Shown: piece by piece, positions 20,992-28,972 of the stretch
Layout of the letters: the number at the start of each line of letters is the position of its first letter
Numbering within the stretch: position 1 is the first letter of the stretch
Assembly: GCA_050181915.1 (NCBI GenBank)
Contig: JBFXCS010000001.1
Span: forward strand, 1,426,001-1,490,000
Length of the DNA: 64,000 bases
Reading direction: 5' to 3'
Source of the DNA: JBFXCS01 sp050181915
GTDB lineage: Bacteria; Actinomycetota; Thermoleophilia; Miltoncostaeales; Miltoncostaeaceae
Program-made: the position numbers and the translations under genes
The notes under the pieces: model-generated
What the model was told of the DNA's origin: nothing
The model's input: only the letters and a program-made list of their open reading frames with translations
Databases searched by the model: none

Positions 20992-21243
20992 CTAGCCGGC
21001 GCCGTTCCCCGTGCCGTTGGCCGCCGGGTCGTGATCCGTCACGACCTCGAGCACCGTCTCGTCGCCCTCCCCCTCCAGGTTCTGCGCCTGGATCTCGAGG
21101 AAGACCTCTTTGCGGAAGACCGGGACGTCACGCGGGGCCTGGATGCCGAGCCGTACCTTCTCGCCGAGGACCGAGAGCACCGAGACCTCGATGCTGTCGC
21201 CGATCATGATGCTCTGGTTGGCCTTGCGTGTGAGCACCAGCAT
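20992..21243 (-). CDS. csrA: Carbon storage regulator CsrA
   Basis: 83 residues. MLVLTRKANQSIMIGD, VLGEKVRLGIQAPRDVPVFRKEV is the canonical CsrA beta-strand core, including the RNA-contacting N-terminal strand and the RxxV region; an acidic/Gly tail of about 20 residues follows. CsrA represses translation by binding GGA loops near ribosome sites. The start is supported by GGAGG 9 nt upstream. No fliW, fliC or flagellar gene is adjacent. CsrA is uncommon in actinobacteria. It diverges from rpoZ across a 111-bp shared regulatory region. Confidence 0.95.
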   Translation of the reverse strand: MLVLTRKANQSIMIGDSIEVSVLSVLGEKVRLGIQAPRDVPVFRKEVFLEIQAQNLEGEGDETVLEVVTDHDPAANGTGNGAG

Positions 21244-21354
21244 GTTGGGGAGGCCTCCTTGCGCGGGGACGCGGTTGCTGAAGATGGCTCTGCCGCGTGG
21301 GCGCTAGTATGTCGAGCCGGTTTTTCGCGTGCCATAAACGGCCGGGGAGGTTGA

Positions 21355-21888
21355 ATGCTGTACGGACGGCGCCTGGATCAGTCGCTACAGCACGTCGATG
21401 GATCGCGCTACGCGCTGGTTCACGCAGTCGCCAAGCGAGCTCGTCAGATCACGCTCTGGCTCACGGCGGACCCTGCGGAGCTGCGGGCCGAGGCGGCACC
21501 GCCGCCCGCCGCGGGCGAGCTGACCTCCCGCGACCCCGTCGCGCTGGCGGAGGCGGAGATCCTCGACGGTGAGGTCAAGGTGCGTTGGGACCCGGAGGGC
21601 CGCGCCGACGAGGCGGAGCTCCTGGAGATCGACGACCTGGAGACGGATCCGCTGCTGATCGAAGGTCTGGACGACGATGACGTCACCGAGGGCGACCAGG
21701 ACAGCGGCGGCATGACGCCCGCCCTGGCCCAGGTGCTGGAGGGCGACGCCACCGCCGCCGACGACGACGCGAGCGACGAGGAGGCCGACGCCACCGCCGC
21801 GCCCGCGATCGCCGACGACGAGGTGGAGGAGATCTCCCTCGAGGAGGTCGAGGAGCCCGACGACGACGAGGAGGACGAGGACCTCTAG
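21355..21888 (+). CDS. rpoZ: RNA polymerase omega subunit with a long acidic tail
   Basis: 177 residues. The first ~60 hold the omega core (DGSRYALVHAVAKRARQITL, compare the usual NRYxLVxxxAKRARQI), which chaperones beta-prime. The remaining ~110 residues are low-complexity and very acidic (GLDDDDVTEGDQD, EEISLEEVEEPDDDEEDE). Typical omega proteins are 70-110 residues, so the tail is an added feature. It is not in the usual gmk-rpoZ-coaBC setting. GGGGAGG stands 5 nt before the ATG, and a terminator follows. Confidence 0.85.
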   Translation: MLYGRRLDQSLQHVDGSRYALVHAVAKRARQITLWLTADPAELRAEAAPPPAAGELTSRDPVALAEAEILDGEVKVRWDPEGRADEAELLEIDDLETDPLLIEGLDDDDVTEGDQDSGGMTPALAQVLEGDATAADDDASDEEADATAAPAIADDEVEEISLEEVEEPDDDEEDEDL

Positions 21889-21915
21889 GAGGGCTCGACG
21901 GCGTGTGGCGGTACC

Positions 21916-21939
21916 AGGGGGCGCCTGCGGGCGCCCCCT
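21916..21939 (+). terminator. Terminator after rpoZ
   Basis: Perfect 10-bp stem AGGGGGCGCC/GGCGCCCCCT with a TGCG tetraloop, 27 bp past the stop codon and followed by CTCTCGT. Confidence 0.7.
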
Positions 21940-22059
21940 CTCGTCGGGGGGTCGTCACTTCGACGGATGTGGGGTCGCGACGCGCGGGGTACATTCGTCA
22001 GCGGCGGCGCTCCCGGACGACCGCACCCCGTCACCGTCTTCACCAGGGAGAGTCCGGAC

Positions 22060-22296
22060 ATGACCCACCCGCCCGTGTACGACGCGCTCGACACGATCCG
22101 CTGGATGCTCGATGAGGCCCGGCGGGAACTCGCCGCCGAGACCGTCATCGGCGCCGACGGCCGCGCGCGGCGCAAGACGAAGGCCCGGCGGCACGACGAC
22201 CGGGTGCGCTTCGAGACGCTCTGCACCGTCGTGTGGAACATCGGCGGCCGCAACGGGCCGCTGGAGGCGCTCACCGACGAGGCGATCGCGGCCTGA
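22060..22296 (+). CDS. Small conserved-looking hypothetical protein
   Basis: 78 residues, helical and basic in the middle (MTHPPVYDALDTIRWMLDEA, GRARRKTKARRHDDRVRF, NIGGRNGPLEALTDEAIAA). AGGGAG is placed about 10 nt before the ATG, and third-position GC is high, so it is probably real. No family recognised. It stands alone between two terminators. Confidence 0.6.
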   Translation: MTHPPVYDALDTIRWMLDEARRELAAETVIGADGRARRKTKARRHDDRVRFETLCTVVWNIGGRNGPLEALTDEAIAA

Positions 22297-22343
22297 GCCG
22301 CGGCGGGGGGCGGGCCACCGGCGCCCGCCCCGCCTCCGCGGCT
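22296..22343. terminator. Long imperfect hairpin between convergent genes
   Basis: Outer stem AGCCGCGG/CCGCGGCT with an inner CGGGGGGCGGG/CCCGCCCCG pairing, spanning the whole 45-bp gap between the 78-aa gene and the monooxygenase gene. Confidence 0.6.
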
Positions 22344-22671
22344 ACGCCCCCGCCAGCGAGCCCTTCACCGGGTCGCCGGCGGGCGCCGGCTCGATGAGGA
22401 TGATCTCCGGCGGCGACTCCCACAGGTCGGCGCTGCCCGCCCGGAACTCCGTCAGGTGGTCGGTGGCGAGGTGGGCGTCGAGGGCCTCGCGCGACTCCCA
22501 GCGCTCGATCAGCACCAACCGCTCCGGGTCGCCCGTGACGCGGTGGAGGGCGTAGAGGATGCAGCCCGCCTCGGCGTGGGTGGGCACGGCGACCTCCTGG
22601 AACGCGGCCTGGGCATCGTCGCCCCGGCCCGGCTTGGCCCGCGCGAGCACGAGCACGGTGATCTCGGACAC
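22342..22671 (-). CDS. Antibiotic-biosynthesis-monooxygenase (ABM) domain protein, YgiN-like
   Basis: 109 residues, a single ferredoxin-like ABM domain: ITVLVLARAKPGRGDDAQAAF, HAEAGCILYALHRVTGDPERLVLIERWESREALDAHLAT, FRAGSADLW. These small dimeric proteins oxidise quinols or aromatic substrates without a cofactor, or detoxify. The GTG at 22671 has GGGGGAG directly upstream. Substrate unknown; no biosynthetic cluster is near. Confidence 0.85.
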   Translation of the reverse strand: MSEITVLVLARAKPGRGDDAQAAFQEVAVPTHAEAGCILYALHRVTGDPERLVLIERWESREALDAHLATDHLTEFRAGSADLWESPPEIILIEPAPAGDPVKGSLAGA

Positions 22672-22794
22672 GGCTCCCCCTTCGATGTCGGTGACGGGGG
22701 CACGGTACCCGCCCCCGGAGATCCCGGGCAGGACTCCGGCGCTCCCCGTCCAAGTCCGGGGGGTGCGCCGAGTCCTGATCGAGGGGGATCGAGA

Positions 22795-23475
22795 GTGAGC
22801 AGTCGCACCCGTTGGCCCGAAGAGCGCGAGCTCGAACTCGACTGGGACGAGCCGCCCAGGCCGCGTCGCAGCGGCCCGTCGCGGTCGCCGCGCAAGCCCA
22901 TGAGGCAGGTGGCGTTGCCCTTCGTCGGCGTCGCCCTGCTGTTCGGGTTGCTGATCGGATTCCTCGCCAGCTCCGGCGGGGGGACGAAGACGATCACCGA
23001 GACGAAGACGGTCACCGCGCCGGCCGAGGCGGCCGCCGCGACGGCCAGCGGCCCGTCCTCGCGCGGGGCGATCAGCCTGGTGGTCCTGAACGCCTCCGGC
23101 GAGACCGGCGTCGCCGCCAGCACCGCCGCGACGGCGGAGGGCCTGGGCTACTCGGACGTCACCACCGGCAACGCGCCGTCGACCGGCGCGACGACCGTGC
23201 TCTACGCCCCCGGCGCCGAGGCGCAGGCGCTGCAGGTGGCCGCCGACCTGGGCATCTCCACCGAGCCGGTGCCGCTGTCCAGCGAGGACGACCTGTCGAG
23301 CACCTACCCGATGGCGAACGTGATCGTGATGATCGGCAGCGACGACGCGACCGGCGCCGACGCCACCGGGGCGGACGCGACCAGCGGGGCGGACGCGACC
23401 AGCGGTGCGGACGCCACCGGCGCCGACGCGACCAGCGGCGCGGACGTCCCCGTGGAGCCCACGGACGGCCAGTAG
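22795..23475 (+). CDS. Membrane-anchored LytR C-terminal-domain protein with DATGA repeats
   Basis: 226 residues. A cytoplasmic acidic/basic N terminus (ELELDWDEPPRPRR) is followed by one TM segment (VALPFVGVALLFGLLIGFLA). A LytR_C-like extracellular domain has ISLVVLNASGETGVAASTAA and TTVLYAPGAEAQALQVAADLGI. The tail repeats D-A-T-(S)-G-A about seven times (23344-23450). LytR_C domains accompany cell-wall proteins, but no LCP catalytic domain is present. The start is a GTG with GAGGGGGAT upstream. Confidence 0.78.
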   Translation: MSSRTRWPEERELELDWDEPPRPRRSGPSRSPRKPMRQVALPFVGVALLFGLLIGFLASSGGGTKTITETKTVTAPAEAAAATASGPSSRGAISLVVLNASGETGVAASTAATAEGLGYSDVTTGNAPSTGATTVLYAPGAEAQALQVAADLGISTEPVPLSSEDDLSSTYPMANVIVMIGSDDATGADATGADATSGADATSGADATGADATSGADVPVEPTDGQ

Positions 23476-23487
23476 GTAGCGGCGGCG

Positions 23488-23520
23488 CGCGGCGGGCCCC
23501 GGGTCACGGGTCCCGCCGCG
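23488..23520 (+). terminator. Hairpin after the LytR_C gene
   Basis: 9-bp stem CGCGGCGGG/CCCGCCGCG with a 15-nt loop, 12 bp past the stop codon. Confidence 0.5.
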
Positions 23521-23541
23521 GATGCGCCCGGCCGGGGCGCA

Positions 23542-23590
23542 CCTTACGCTGTAGTGCCAATTGGCCGTGACCGCCGCGGCCAATTGGCAC
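23542..23590 (+). repeat. Interspersed palindromic element, copy 1
   Basis: Left flank CCTTACGCTGTA (23542-23553), then perfect 13-nt arms GTGCCAATTGGCC (23554-23566) and GGCCAATTGGCAC (23578-23590) around the 11-nt loop GTGACCGCCGC. A second copy lies at 38424-38472. The arms contain the AT-rich core CCAATTGG, unusual for this GC content. Intergenic, 40 bp before a start codon. Confidence 0.85.
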
Positions 23591-23630
23591 GCACGCGGAT
23601 CGGACACCCGCGGCGGCGCGCTACCTTTCG

Positions 23631-24662
23631 ATGATGGCGGCCACCGACGTCACCCTGTCCGACCTCGCCCGACCGGTCGAGGAGGTGGCGCGCGGCCTGG
23701 CGGCCTGGACGCGGGGCGATCCCGACGAGGCCGCGCAGCTCACGCTGAAGGCCTCGGGGCGCGACCTCCACAGCCGCACCTACACGCTGTGGGCCTGGAC
23801 CGGGGTCACCGCGCGCGGCGAGCAGGCCTGGGCTCTGCCGGTGTCGAGCGCCGTGGCGGCCGACTTCCGCCCCAAGGGCCCCGCGGTCGTCCTGGCCCGC
23901 TGCGTCGAGGCCGCGGGCCTCACCGGCGCCGATCTCGACCGGTTGCGGGTGGAGGAATGGGCCGGCACCGCGTGCATCGTCGTGCCCGGCGCCGACCCCG
24001 CCCTCGCCCGCGAGGCGATGGCCGAGGCCCACCCCTCCCCGAACCGCGTCGACGTGGGCCGGCTGCCCGCCGGGGTGACGCTGGGGGGCCCCGCGGTCGC
24101 GCTGCCCCCCCTGCCCGCCGGGCGGGAGGGTGACCTGATGACGCTGGCCCGCGAACTCGGCGTCCACCCCCTGCGGGTGGTCGTGACGCTCGTCCAGCAC
24201 GGCCAGCCCGTGGACCTGAAGAGCTACCCCGCCGAGCTCGCCCGCTCGCTGCGCGAATGGGGCTGCAGCGGCGACCCGGCGCCGCCCGACGACGAGGACG
24301 CGCCCAGCCTCGAGATCTCCGACGACCCCTGCCCGCGCCGCCGGCACGCCCGGGTGGTGCTGCAGCGGATGCTGAGGATGGGGAAGGTCGGCACCGGCTA
24401 CCACACCGACATCGCGAACTTCGCCCGGGGCGCCGCCGCCCACGACCGCCGTCAGGCGCTGGAGGTGGGCGAGGCCCTGCTGCGCGCCGGCCTGCTGGGG
24501 GAGAAGCCCAGCGTCGGCCAGCGCCACATCTACCTGAACGTGAAGGCCCTGCCCGAGATCCACGCCCTCATCGAGCGCGGCGAGACCAGCGATCCCGGGC
24601 TGGCGGCCCTGTGGACCGCGCCCGCGCCCGGCGACGCCGTCAGCCCCCCGGCGGAGCGGTGA
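23631..24662 (+). CDS. Protein of unknown function with a possible C-terminal winged helix
   Basis: 343 residues, not assigned to a family. The N-terminal ~130 residues are mixed alpha/beta (VEEVARGLAAWTRGDPDEAA, SRTYTLWAWTGVTARG). The middle has GREGDLMTLARELGVHPLRV, and the end (RHARVVLQRMLRMGKVGTGYHT through GLLGEKPSVGQRHIYLNVKAL) looks like a winged-helix fold with a beta hairpin. ATG at 23631 or 23634 are equivalent. It sits next to palindrome copy 1. The last 23 bp overlap the convergent small membrane-protein gene. Confidence 0.65.
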   Translation: MMAATDVTLSDLARPVEEVARGLAAWTRGDPDEAAQLTLKASGRDLHSRTYTLWAWTGVTARGEQAWALPVSSAVAADFRPKGPAVVLARCVEAAGLTGADLDRLRVEEWAGTACIVVPGADPALAREAMAEAHPSPNRVDVGRLPAGVTLGGPAVALPPLPAGREGDLMTLARELGVHPLRVVVTLVQHGQPVDLKSYPAELARSLREWGCSGDPAPPDDEDAPSLEISDDPCPRRRHARVVLQRMLRMGKVGTGYHTDIANFARGAAAHDRRQALEVGEALLRAGLLGEKPSVGQRHIYLNVKALPEIHALIERGETSDPGLAALWTAPAPGDAVSPPAER

Positions 24663-24846
24663 CGGTGACGATCGGCACCGTCCGCTCCTGGGTCACCAGA
24701 CCGGCCGGCGGCGAGTCGCCCCGGGCGGCGTAGCCGGCCAGCACGCCGATCACCAGCGCCACGGCCAGCAGCACCAGGGCCAGGCTCAGGCGGATCTTCC
24801 GCGACGGCGGACGGCGCGGCGGGCGCGGGCGGGGGGCGGTGCTCAT
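24640..24846 (-). CDS. Small single-pass membrane protein
   Basis: 68 residues: a basic, Pro-rich cytoplasmic N terminus (MSTAPRPRPPRRPPSRKIR), one TM helix (LSLALVLLAVALVIGVLAGYAA) and a short outer tail (VTQERTVPIVTVTAPP). It starts inside the preceding gene's stop (ATGA overlap 24843-24846), so it belongs to the enolase-FtsB-DUF501 run. Unknown function; membrane topology is clear. Confidence 0.6.
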   Translation of the reverse strand: MSTAPRPRPPRRPPSRKIRLSLALVLLAVALVIGVLAGYAARGDSPPAGLVTQERTVPIVTVTAPPGG

Positions 24847-25157
24847 CGGCGCGCGTCCGTGGCCTGGCGCATGTAGAGGCCGAACGCGCCGTCGAGGACG
24901 ACCGCCGGATCCCAGGCGTCCGGAACCCGCGGCGCGACGCGGGCCGCCAGATCGAGGTACCACGACGACGCGCCCTCGTACGCCCGGGCGAGATCGGCCA
25001 GCCGGAACGTGAGCCCGACGCGCCGGCGCAGCTCGTCGTGCACGGCGTCCGCGATGCGCCCGCGCGCCCGCGCCACCGCCGGCGGCGCCGGCTCGTCGAT
25101 GCGCCGCAGGCCCTCCTCCCAGGCGAACCGCGCCGCCGCCACCGCCGCCTCGCTCAC
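24843..25157 (-). CDS. Small protein of unknown function in the DUF501 operon
   Basis: 104 residues from a GTG overlapping the DUF501 stop (GTGA). Helical, with FAWEEGLRRIDE, RIADAVHDELRRRVGLTFRL and WYLDLAARVAPRVPDAWDP. In many actinobacteria the gene after DUF501 encodes an exopolyphosphatase, but this protein is unrelated and far shorter. Close packing (4-nt overlaps on both sides) shows cotranscription. Confidence 0.65.
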   Translation of the reverse strand: MSEAAVAAARFAWEEGLRRIDEPAPPAVARARGRIADAVHDELRRRVGLTFRLADLARAYEGASSWYLDLAARVAPRVPDAWDPAVVLDGAFGLYMRQATDARR

Positions 25158-25654
25158 GCCGGCCCCGCGGTCGCGGCGGCGGGCGGGCAGCAGTCCTCGG
25201 GCCAGGCGATCCCGGCGCGCGCGAGGATCCAGTCGCCCACCGGCGAGCCCCCCTCGTCGAGCGCGAAGGCCAGGTGCGCGTGGAGGCACTTCACCCGCGC
25301 CGGGTCGCCCGACCCGGCCACCCGGTGGCCGGCGTGGAGCGCCGCGTGGCGCGCGTGGGCGGCCAGCAGGTGCCCCTGCATCTCGGCGTCGTCCTCGAGC
25401 GCCCGCACCCCGCCGGCGGCCTCCAGCCGGCTGACCGCCTCGCGCAGGCGCCGGGCGACCAGCCAGTCGCGCGTCGGGAAGGGGCGGCCGCGCAGATCGA
25501 GGGGCGCGTTGCGCAGCACCACCGGGCGGCCGTGACGGCAGCGCACCGCGACCGCGAAGTCGGTGAAGGGCTCGCGGCCGATGAGGGCCGCGACCTCCGC
25601 GCGCTCAGAAGCGCTTGGTGAGCCAGTCGAAGGGGCCGCCACCGCCGGAGTCAT
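25154..25654 (-). CDS. DUF501 protein
   Basis: 166 residues. FAVAVRCRHGRPVVLRNAPL, FPTRDWLVARRLREAVSRLEA, HARHAAL and CLHAHLAFAL are the DUF501 hallmarks, including a His/Cys-rich set (CRHG, HVH-like, CLHAHLA, late Cys pair PEDCCP) suggesting metal binding. The family is conserved in actinobacteria beside enolase and FtsB and has no proven function. The start is uncertain: ATG 25654 overlaps the FtsB-like gene by 50 bp, and no better in-frame start is visible. Confidence 0.82.
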   Translation of the reverse strand: MTPAVAAPSTGSPSASERAEVAALIGREPFTDFAVAVRCRHGRPVVLRNAPLDLRGRPFPTRDWLVARRLREAVSRLEAAGGVRALEDDAEMQGHLLAAHARHAALHAGHRVAGSGDPARVKCLHAHLAFALDEGGSPVGDWILARAGIAWPEDCCPPAAATAGPA

Positions 25655-25916
25655 CCTCCGGCTCCGCGGTCGGCGGGTCGAGGTCGCCGCGCACCCAGAA
25701 GGCCCGCTCGCCGGGCATCACCAGGCCGGCCTCGCGCGCCCGCACGCGCAGCACGTCGGTCCGTCCCGCGATCGCGAGCTGCTCGGTGTACTCCTGGCGC
25801 TGGGCCTCCAGCGCGTGCAGGCGCGAGCGCTCCTGCGCCAGCTCGGCGCGCTGGTCGAAGTAGCCCTTCACCGGACCGATGTAGCCGATGAGGATGGCGG
25901 TGAGAAGGCCCGCCAC
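25605..25916 (-). CDS. FtsB/DivIC-family septum formation initiator
   Basis: 103 residues with a short N-terminal TM helix (AGLLTAILIGYIGPVKGYF), a coiled coil (ELAQERSRLHALEAQRQEYTEQLA), then the globular DivIC signature (LRVRAREAGLVMPGERAFWV) and an acidic/Gly linker. It binds FtsL/FtsQ partners in the divisome. A GTG start at 25916 is the only reasonable one in frame. Position directly after eno is the standard actinobacterial arrangement. Confidence 0.88.
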   Translation of the reverse strand: MAGLLTAILIGYIGPVKGYFDQRAELAQERSRLHALEAQRQEYTEQLAIAGRTDVLRVRAREAGLVMPGERAFWVRGDLDPPTAEPEDDSGGGGPFDWLTKRF

Positions 25917-26027
25917 GATCAGGCGTTTGGCGTGGATGGTGTCGCCCCCGGGACGTGGTGCGGTACGCGTCGGCGCCCGTCCCCCACGGGTACGCCCCGG
26001 CGGCGCCCGTTCCTGCCCGCGCGGTTC

Positions 26028-27305
26028 TCACGCCCGGAACGCCGACCGCCCCGGGTAGGTCGCGGCGGGGCCGAGCTGCTCCTCGATCCGGATGAGCTGG
26101 TTGTACTTGGCCACCCGCTCGGAGCGCGACGGCGCGCCGGTCTTGATCTGCCCGGCGCCGGTGGCGACGGCGAGGTCGGCGATGAAGGTGTCCTCGGTCT
26201 CGCCGGAGCGGTGGGAGATCATCGAGGCGTAGCCCGCCCGGCTCGCGAGGTCGATCGCGGCGAGGGTCTCGGTCAGCGAGCCGATCTGGTTCAGCTTCAC
26301 CAGCAGGGCGTTGCCGGCGCCCAGCTCGATGCCCTTCGCGAGGCGCTCGCTGTTGGTGACGAAGAGGTCGTCGCCCACGAGCTGCACGCGGTCGCCGATG
26401 GCCTCGGTGAGGGCGACCCAGCCGTCCCAGTCCTCCTCGGCCATGCCGTCCTCGATCGAGATGATCGGGTAGCGGTCGACCAGGTCCACCCAGAACTCGA
26501 CCATCCCCTCGGCGTCGAGGGTGCGGCCCTCGCCGGCAAGGGTGTAGACGCCGTCGGCGTAGAGCTCGGTGGTCGCCGGGTCGAGGGCCAGGGCGACGTC
26601 GTCGCCGGGCGCGTAGCCGGCCGCCTCGATGGCCTCGACGATCACCGCCAGGGCGTCCTGGTTGGACGCCAGGTCGGGGGCGAAGCCGCCCTCGTCGCCG
26701 ACGCCGGTGGCGAGCCCGCGGGCGCGCAGCACCTTCTTCAGCGAGGCGTAGACCTCGGCGCCCACGCGGATCGCGTCGGCGAAGGTGCGGAAGCCGACCG
26801 GGGCGATCATGAACTCCTGGAGGTCCACCGAGTTGTCGGCGTGGGCGCCGCCGTTGAGGATGTTGAGCAGCGGTACCGGCAGGCGGTTCGCGCGCGCGCC
26901 GCCGATGTAGCGATACAGCGGCAGCCCGGCGTCGGCGGCGGCGGCCTGGGCGACGGCCAGGGAGGCGCCGAGGATCGCGTTCGCGCCCAGGCGGGCCTTG
27001 TTGGGGGTGCCGTCCAGGTCGATCATGGCCCGGTCGATCAGCGCCTGGTTCGACGCGTCGCGGCCCACCAGCAGGCCGGCCAGCTCGTCCTCGATGTTCG
27101 CGACGGCCTTCTCCACGCCCTTGCCGCCGTAGGCGGAGGGATCGCCGTCCCGCAGCTCGAGCGCCTCGAAGGCGCCCGTGCTCGCGCCCGACGGCACCGC
27201 CGCCCGTCCCACCGCCCCCGAGTCGAGCACGACGTCGACCTCGACCGTCGGGTTGCCGCGGGAGTCGAGGATCTGGCGGGCGTGAACGCGGGCGATCTGG
27301 GACAT
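26028..27305 (-). CDS. eno: Enolase
   Basis: 425 residues. It interconverts 2-phosphoglycerate and phosphoenolpyruvate. Visible signatures are ILDSRGNPTVEVDV at the N terminus, SGASTGAFEALELRDGD (catalytic loop), GGAHADNSVDLQEFMI, VGDEGGFAPDL, ISIEDGMAEEDW (Mg ligand), LVKLNQIGS (catalytic Lys) and SHRSGETED. Full length with no anomaly. It is the first gene of the leftward eno - ftsB-like - DUF501 run. Confidence 0.98.
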   Translation of the reverse strand: MSQIARVHARQILDSRGNPTVEVDVVLDSGAVGRAAVPSGASTGAFEALELRDGDPSAYGGKGVEKAVANIEDELAGLLVGRDASNQALIDRAMIDLDGTPNKARLGANAILGASLAVAQAAAADAGLPLYRYIGGARANRLPVPLLNILNGGAHADNSVDLQEFMIAPVGFRTFADAIRVGAEVYASLKKVLRARGLATGVGDEGGFAPDLASNQDALAVIVEAIEAAGYAPGDDVALALDPATTELYADGVYTLAGEGRTLDAEGMVEFWVDLVDRYPIISIEDGMAEEDWDGWVALTEAIGDRVQLVGDDLFVTNSERLAKGIELGAGNALLVKLNQIGSLTETLAAIDLASRAGYASMISHRSGETEDTFIADLAVATGAGQIKTGAPSRSERVAKYNQLIRIEEQLGPAATYPGRSAFRA

Positions 27306-27341
27306 GTGCGCTCCGGTGCGTCGATGGCGTGACGCCCGAGT

Positions 27342-28202
27342 CTACCCGGGGCCCACCGAGGGTGAGCGGCGGCGGGCCAGGATGCCGTGCCGCGGTGCCA
27401 GCAGGTAGGCGGCGACGAAGGCGGCGGTGAGGACGCAGACGATGCAGCCGCCGGTCGATGCGTCGAGGTGGTAGCTGGCGAACGTGCCGAGGACGGTGGA
27501 GAGCACCCCCGTGGCGGCCGCGATCAGGAGCATGTGGCCGAAGCGGTCGGTGAGCAGGTAGGCGGTCGCCCCCGGGGTGATGAGCATGGCCACGACGAGG
27601 ACGATGCCCACCGCCTGCAGCGCGACGATCACGGTGAGCGCCAGCAGCCCGAGCAGGAGCACCTCGACCCTGCGGGGAGCGATGCCGACCGCGTGCGCGT
27701 GGACGGGGTCGAAGGCGTAGAGCACCAGCGTGCGCCACGACAGGGCGATGACGGCGAGGACGAGGCCGCCGAGCAGCACCACCTGGCGGATGTCGCCGTC
27801 GGAGACGCCCAGCACGTTGCCGAAGAGGATGTGGAACAGGTCGGTCTGCGAGGGGATCACGCTCACGAGCACGATCCCCAGCGCGAAGAGGCCGGTGAAG
27901 ACGACCCCGATCGCCGCATCCTCCTTCACCCGGCTCGTGCGGTTCAGACCGCCGATCAGCCCCACCGCCCCGGCGCCGAAGATGAACGCGCCGACGGCGA
28001 AGGGCAGCCCGACGACGTACGAGAGCACCACGCCGGGCAGCACGGCGTGCGAGACGGCGTCCCCCATCAGCGACCAGCCCATCAGCGTGAGCCAGCACGA
28101 GAGGACCGAGCAGACGAGGCCGACCACGAACGCCACCAGCAGCGCCCGCTGCATGAACTCGAACTGCAGGGGCTCCGCGAACCAGTCGATGAGCGCGGTC
28201 AC
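27342..28202 (-). CDS. Manganese/zinc-type ABC transporter permease (ABC-3 family)
   Basis: 286 residues with eight to nine hydrophobic segments. GWSLMGDAVSHAVLPGVVL and GIVLVVAMLITPGATAYLLT are the ABC-3 permease motifs, shared with MntB/ZnuB/SitC. The GTG start overlaps the ATPase stop by 4 nt. It forms the membrane channel of the importer with the two upstream genes. Metal preference is read from the binding protein (manganese/iron type). Confidence 0.9.
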   Translation of the reverse strand: MTALIDWFAEPLQFEFMQRALLVAFVVGLVCSVLSCWLTLMGWSLMGDAVSHAVLPGVVLSYVVGLPFAVGAFIFGAGAVGLIGGLNRTSRVKEDAAIGVVFTGLFALGIVLVSVIPSQTDLFHILFGNVLGVSDGDIRQVVLLGGLVLAVIALSWRTLVLYAFDPVHAHAVGIAPRRVEVLLLGLLALTVIVALQAVGIVLVVAMLITPGATAYLLTDRFGHMLLIAAATGVLSTVLGTFASYHLDASTGGCIVCVLTAAFVAAYLLAPRHGILARRRSPSVGPG

Positions 28203-28972
28203 GTCCGGGCTTCCCGCGGGCGCACCGCCTCGTGGGGGACGAAGCCGCCGAAGGCCTCCGCGAGGAGGTCGGCGACCAGGGTCTGCGCCGGCGTGCCGTG
28301 GGCGATGATGCGCCGGTTGAGGAGCGAGACGGTGTCGCAGAGGGCCGGCACCGCGACGAGGTCGTGCGTCGAGACGACGATCGTCCGGCCCTCGGCGGCG
28401 AGCTCGCGCAGCAGGCCGGTGATCGTCGCCTCGCTGCGCGTGTCGACGCCAGCGAAGGGCTCGTCCAGGAGCAGCAGGTCGGCCCCCTGGGCGAGGCCGC
28501 GGGCGATGAACGCCCGCCTGCGCTGGCCGCCCGACAGCGCGCCGATCTGCCGCGTCGCCAGCTCGGTCAGCCCCACCCTGGCGAGGGCGGCGGCGACCGC
28601 CGCCCGATCGGGCGCCTTCGCGCGGCGACGCCACCCCATCCGGCCGTACCTGCCCATCATCACCACGTCCTCCACGGCGACCGGGAACGCCCAGTCGACG
28701 TCCTCGCTCTGCGCCGTGTACGCCAGCCGCTGGGCCCGGCGCGCCCCCCGGGACGATCCGCCGAACAGCTCGACGGTTCCCGCGTCGAGGGCGACGAGCC
28801 CCATCATCGCCTTGAAGAGCGTCGACTTGCCGGAGCCGTTCATGCCGATCAGTCCGTGGACCATGCCCGGCCCGAGGTCGAGATCGACGCCGTCCAGGGC
28901 GAGCGTCGCGCCGTAGCTGACGCTCACGTCCCGCACCCGGACCACGGGCTCGGCGAGGACGGGCGCGCTCAC
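28199..28972 (-). CDS. Metal ABC transporter ATP-binding protein
   Basis: 257 residues. Walker A GMNGSGKST, Q-loop in AYTAQSEDVDWAFPVAVEDV, signature LSGGQRRRAFIARGLAQ, Walker B LLLLDEPFAGVD and switch STHDL. The QSEDVDWxFPV stretch is typical of the Mn/Zn (MntA/TroB) subclass. A GTG start overlaps the binding-protein stop (GTGA). It energises the permease at 27.3-28.2 kb. Confidence 0.93.
   Translation of the reverse strand: MSAPVLAEPVVRVRDVSVSYGATLALDGVDLDLGPGMVHGLIGMNGSGKSTLFKAMMGLVALDAGTVELFGGSSRGARRAQRLAYTAQSEDVDWAFPVAVEDVVMMGRYGRMGWRRRAKAPDRAAVAAALARVGLTELATRQIGALSGGQRRRAFIARGLAQGADLLLLDEPFAGVDTRSEATITGLLRELAAEGRTIVVSTHDLVAVPALCDTVSLLNRRIIAHGTPAQTLVADLLAEAFGGFVPHEAVRPREART

Noticed and set aside
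23344..23450. Tandem repeat considered as a CRISPR or minisatellite
   Set aside because: Units are in-frame codons for D-A-T-G-A with no spacers, so it is a protein repeat.
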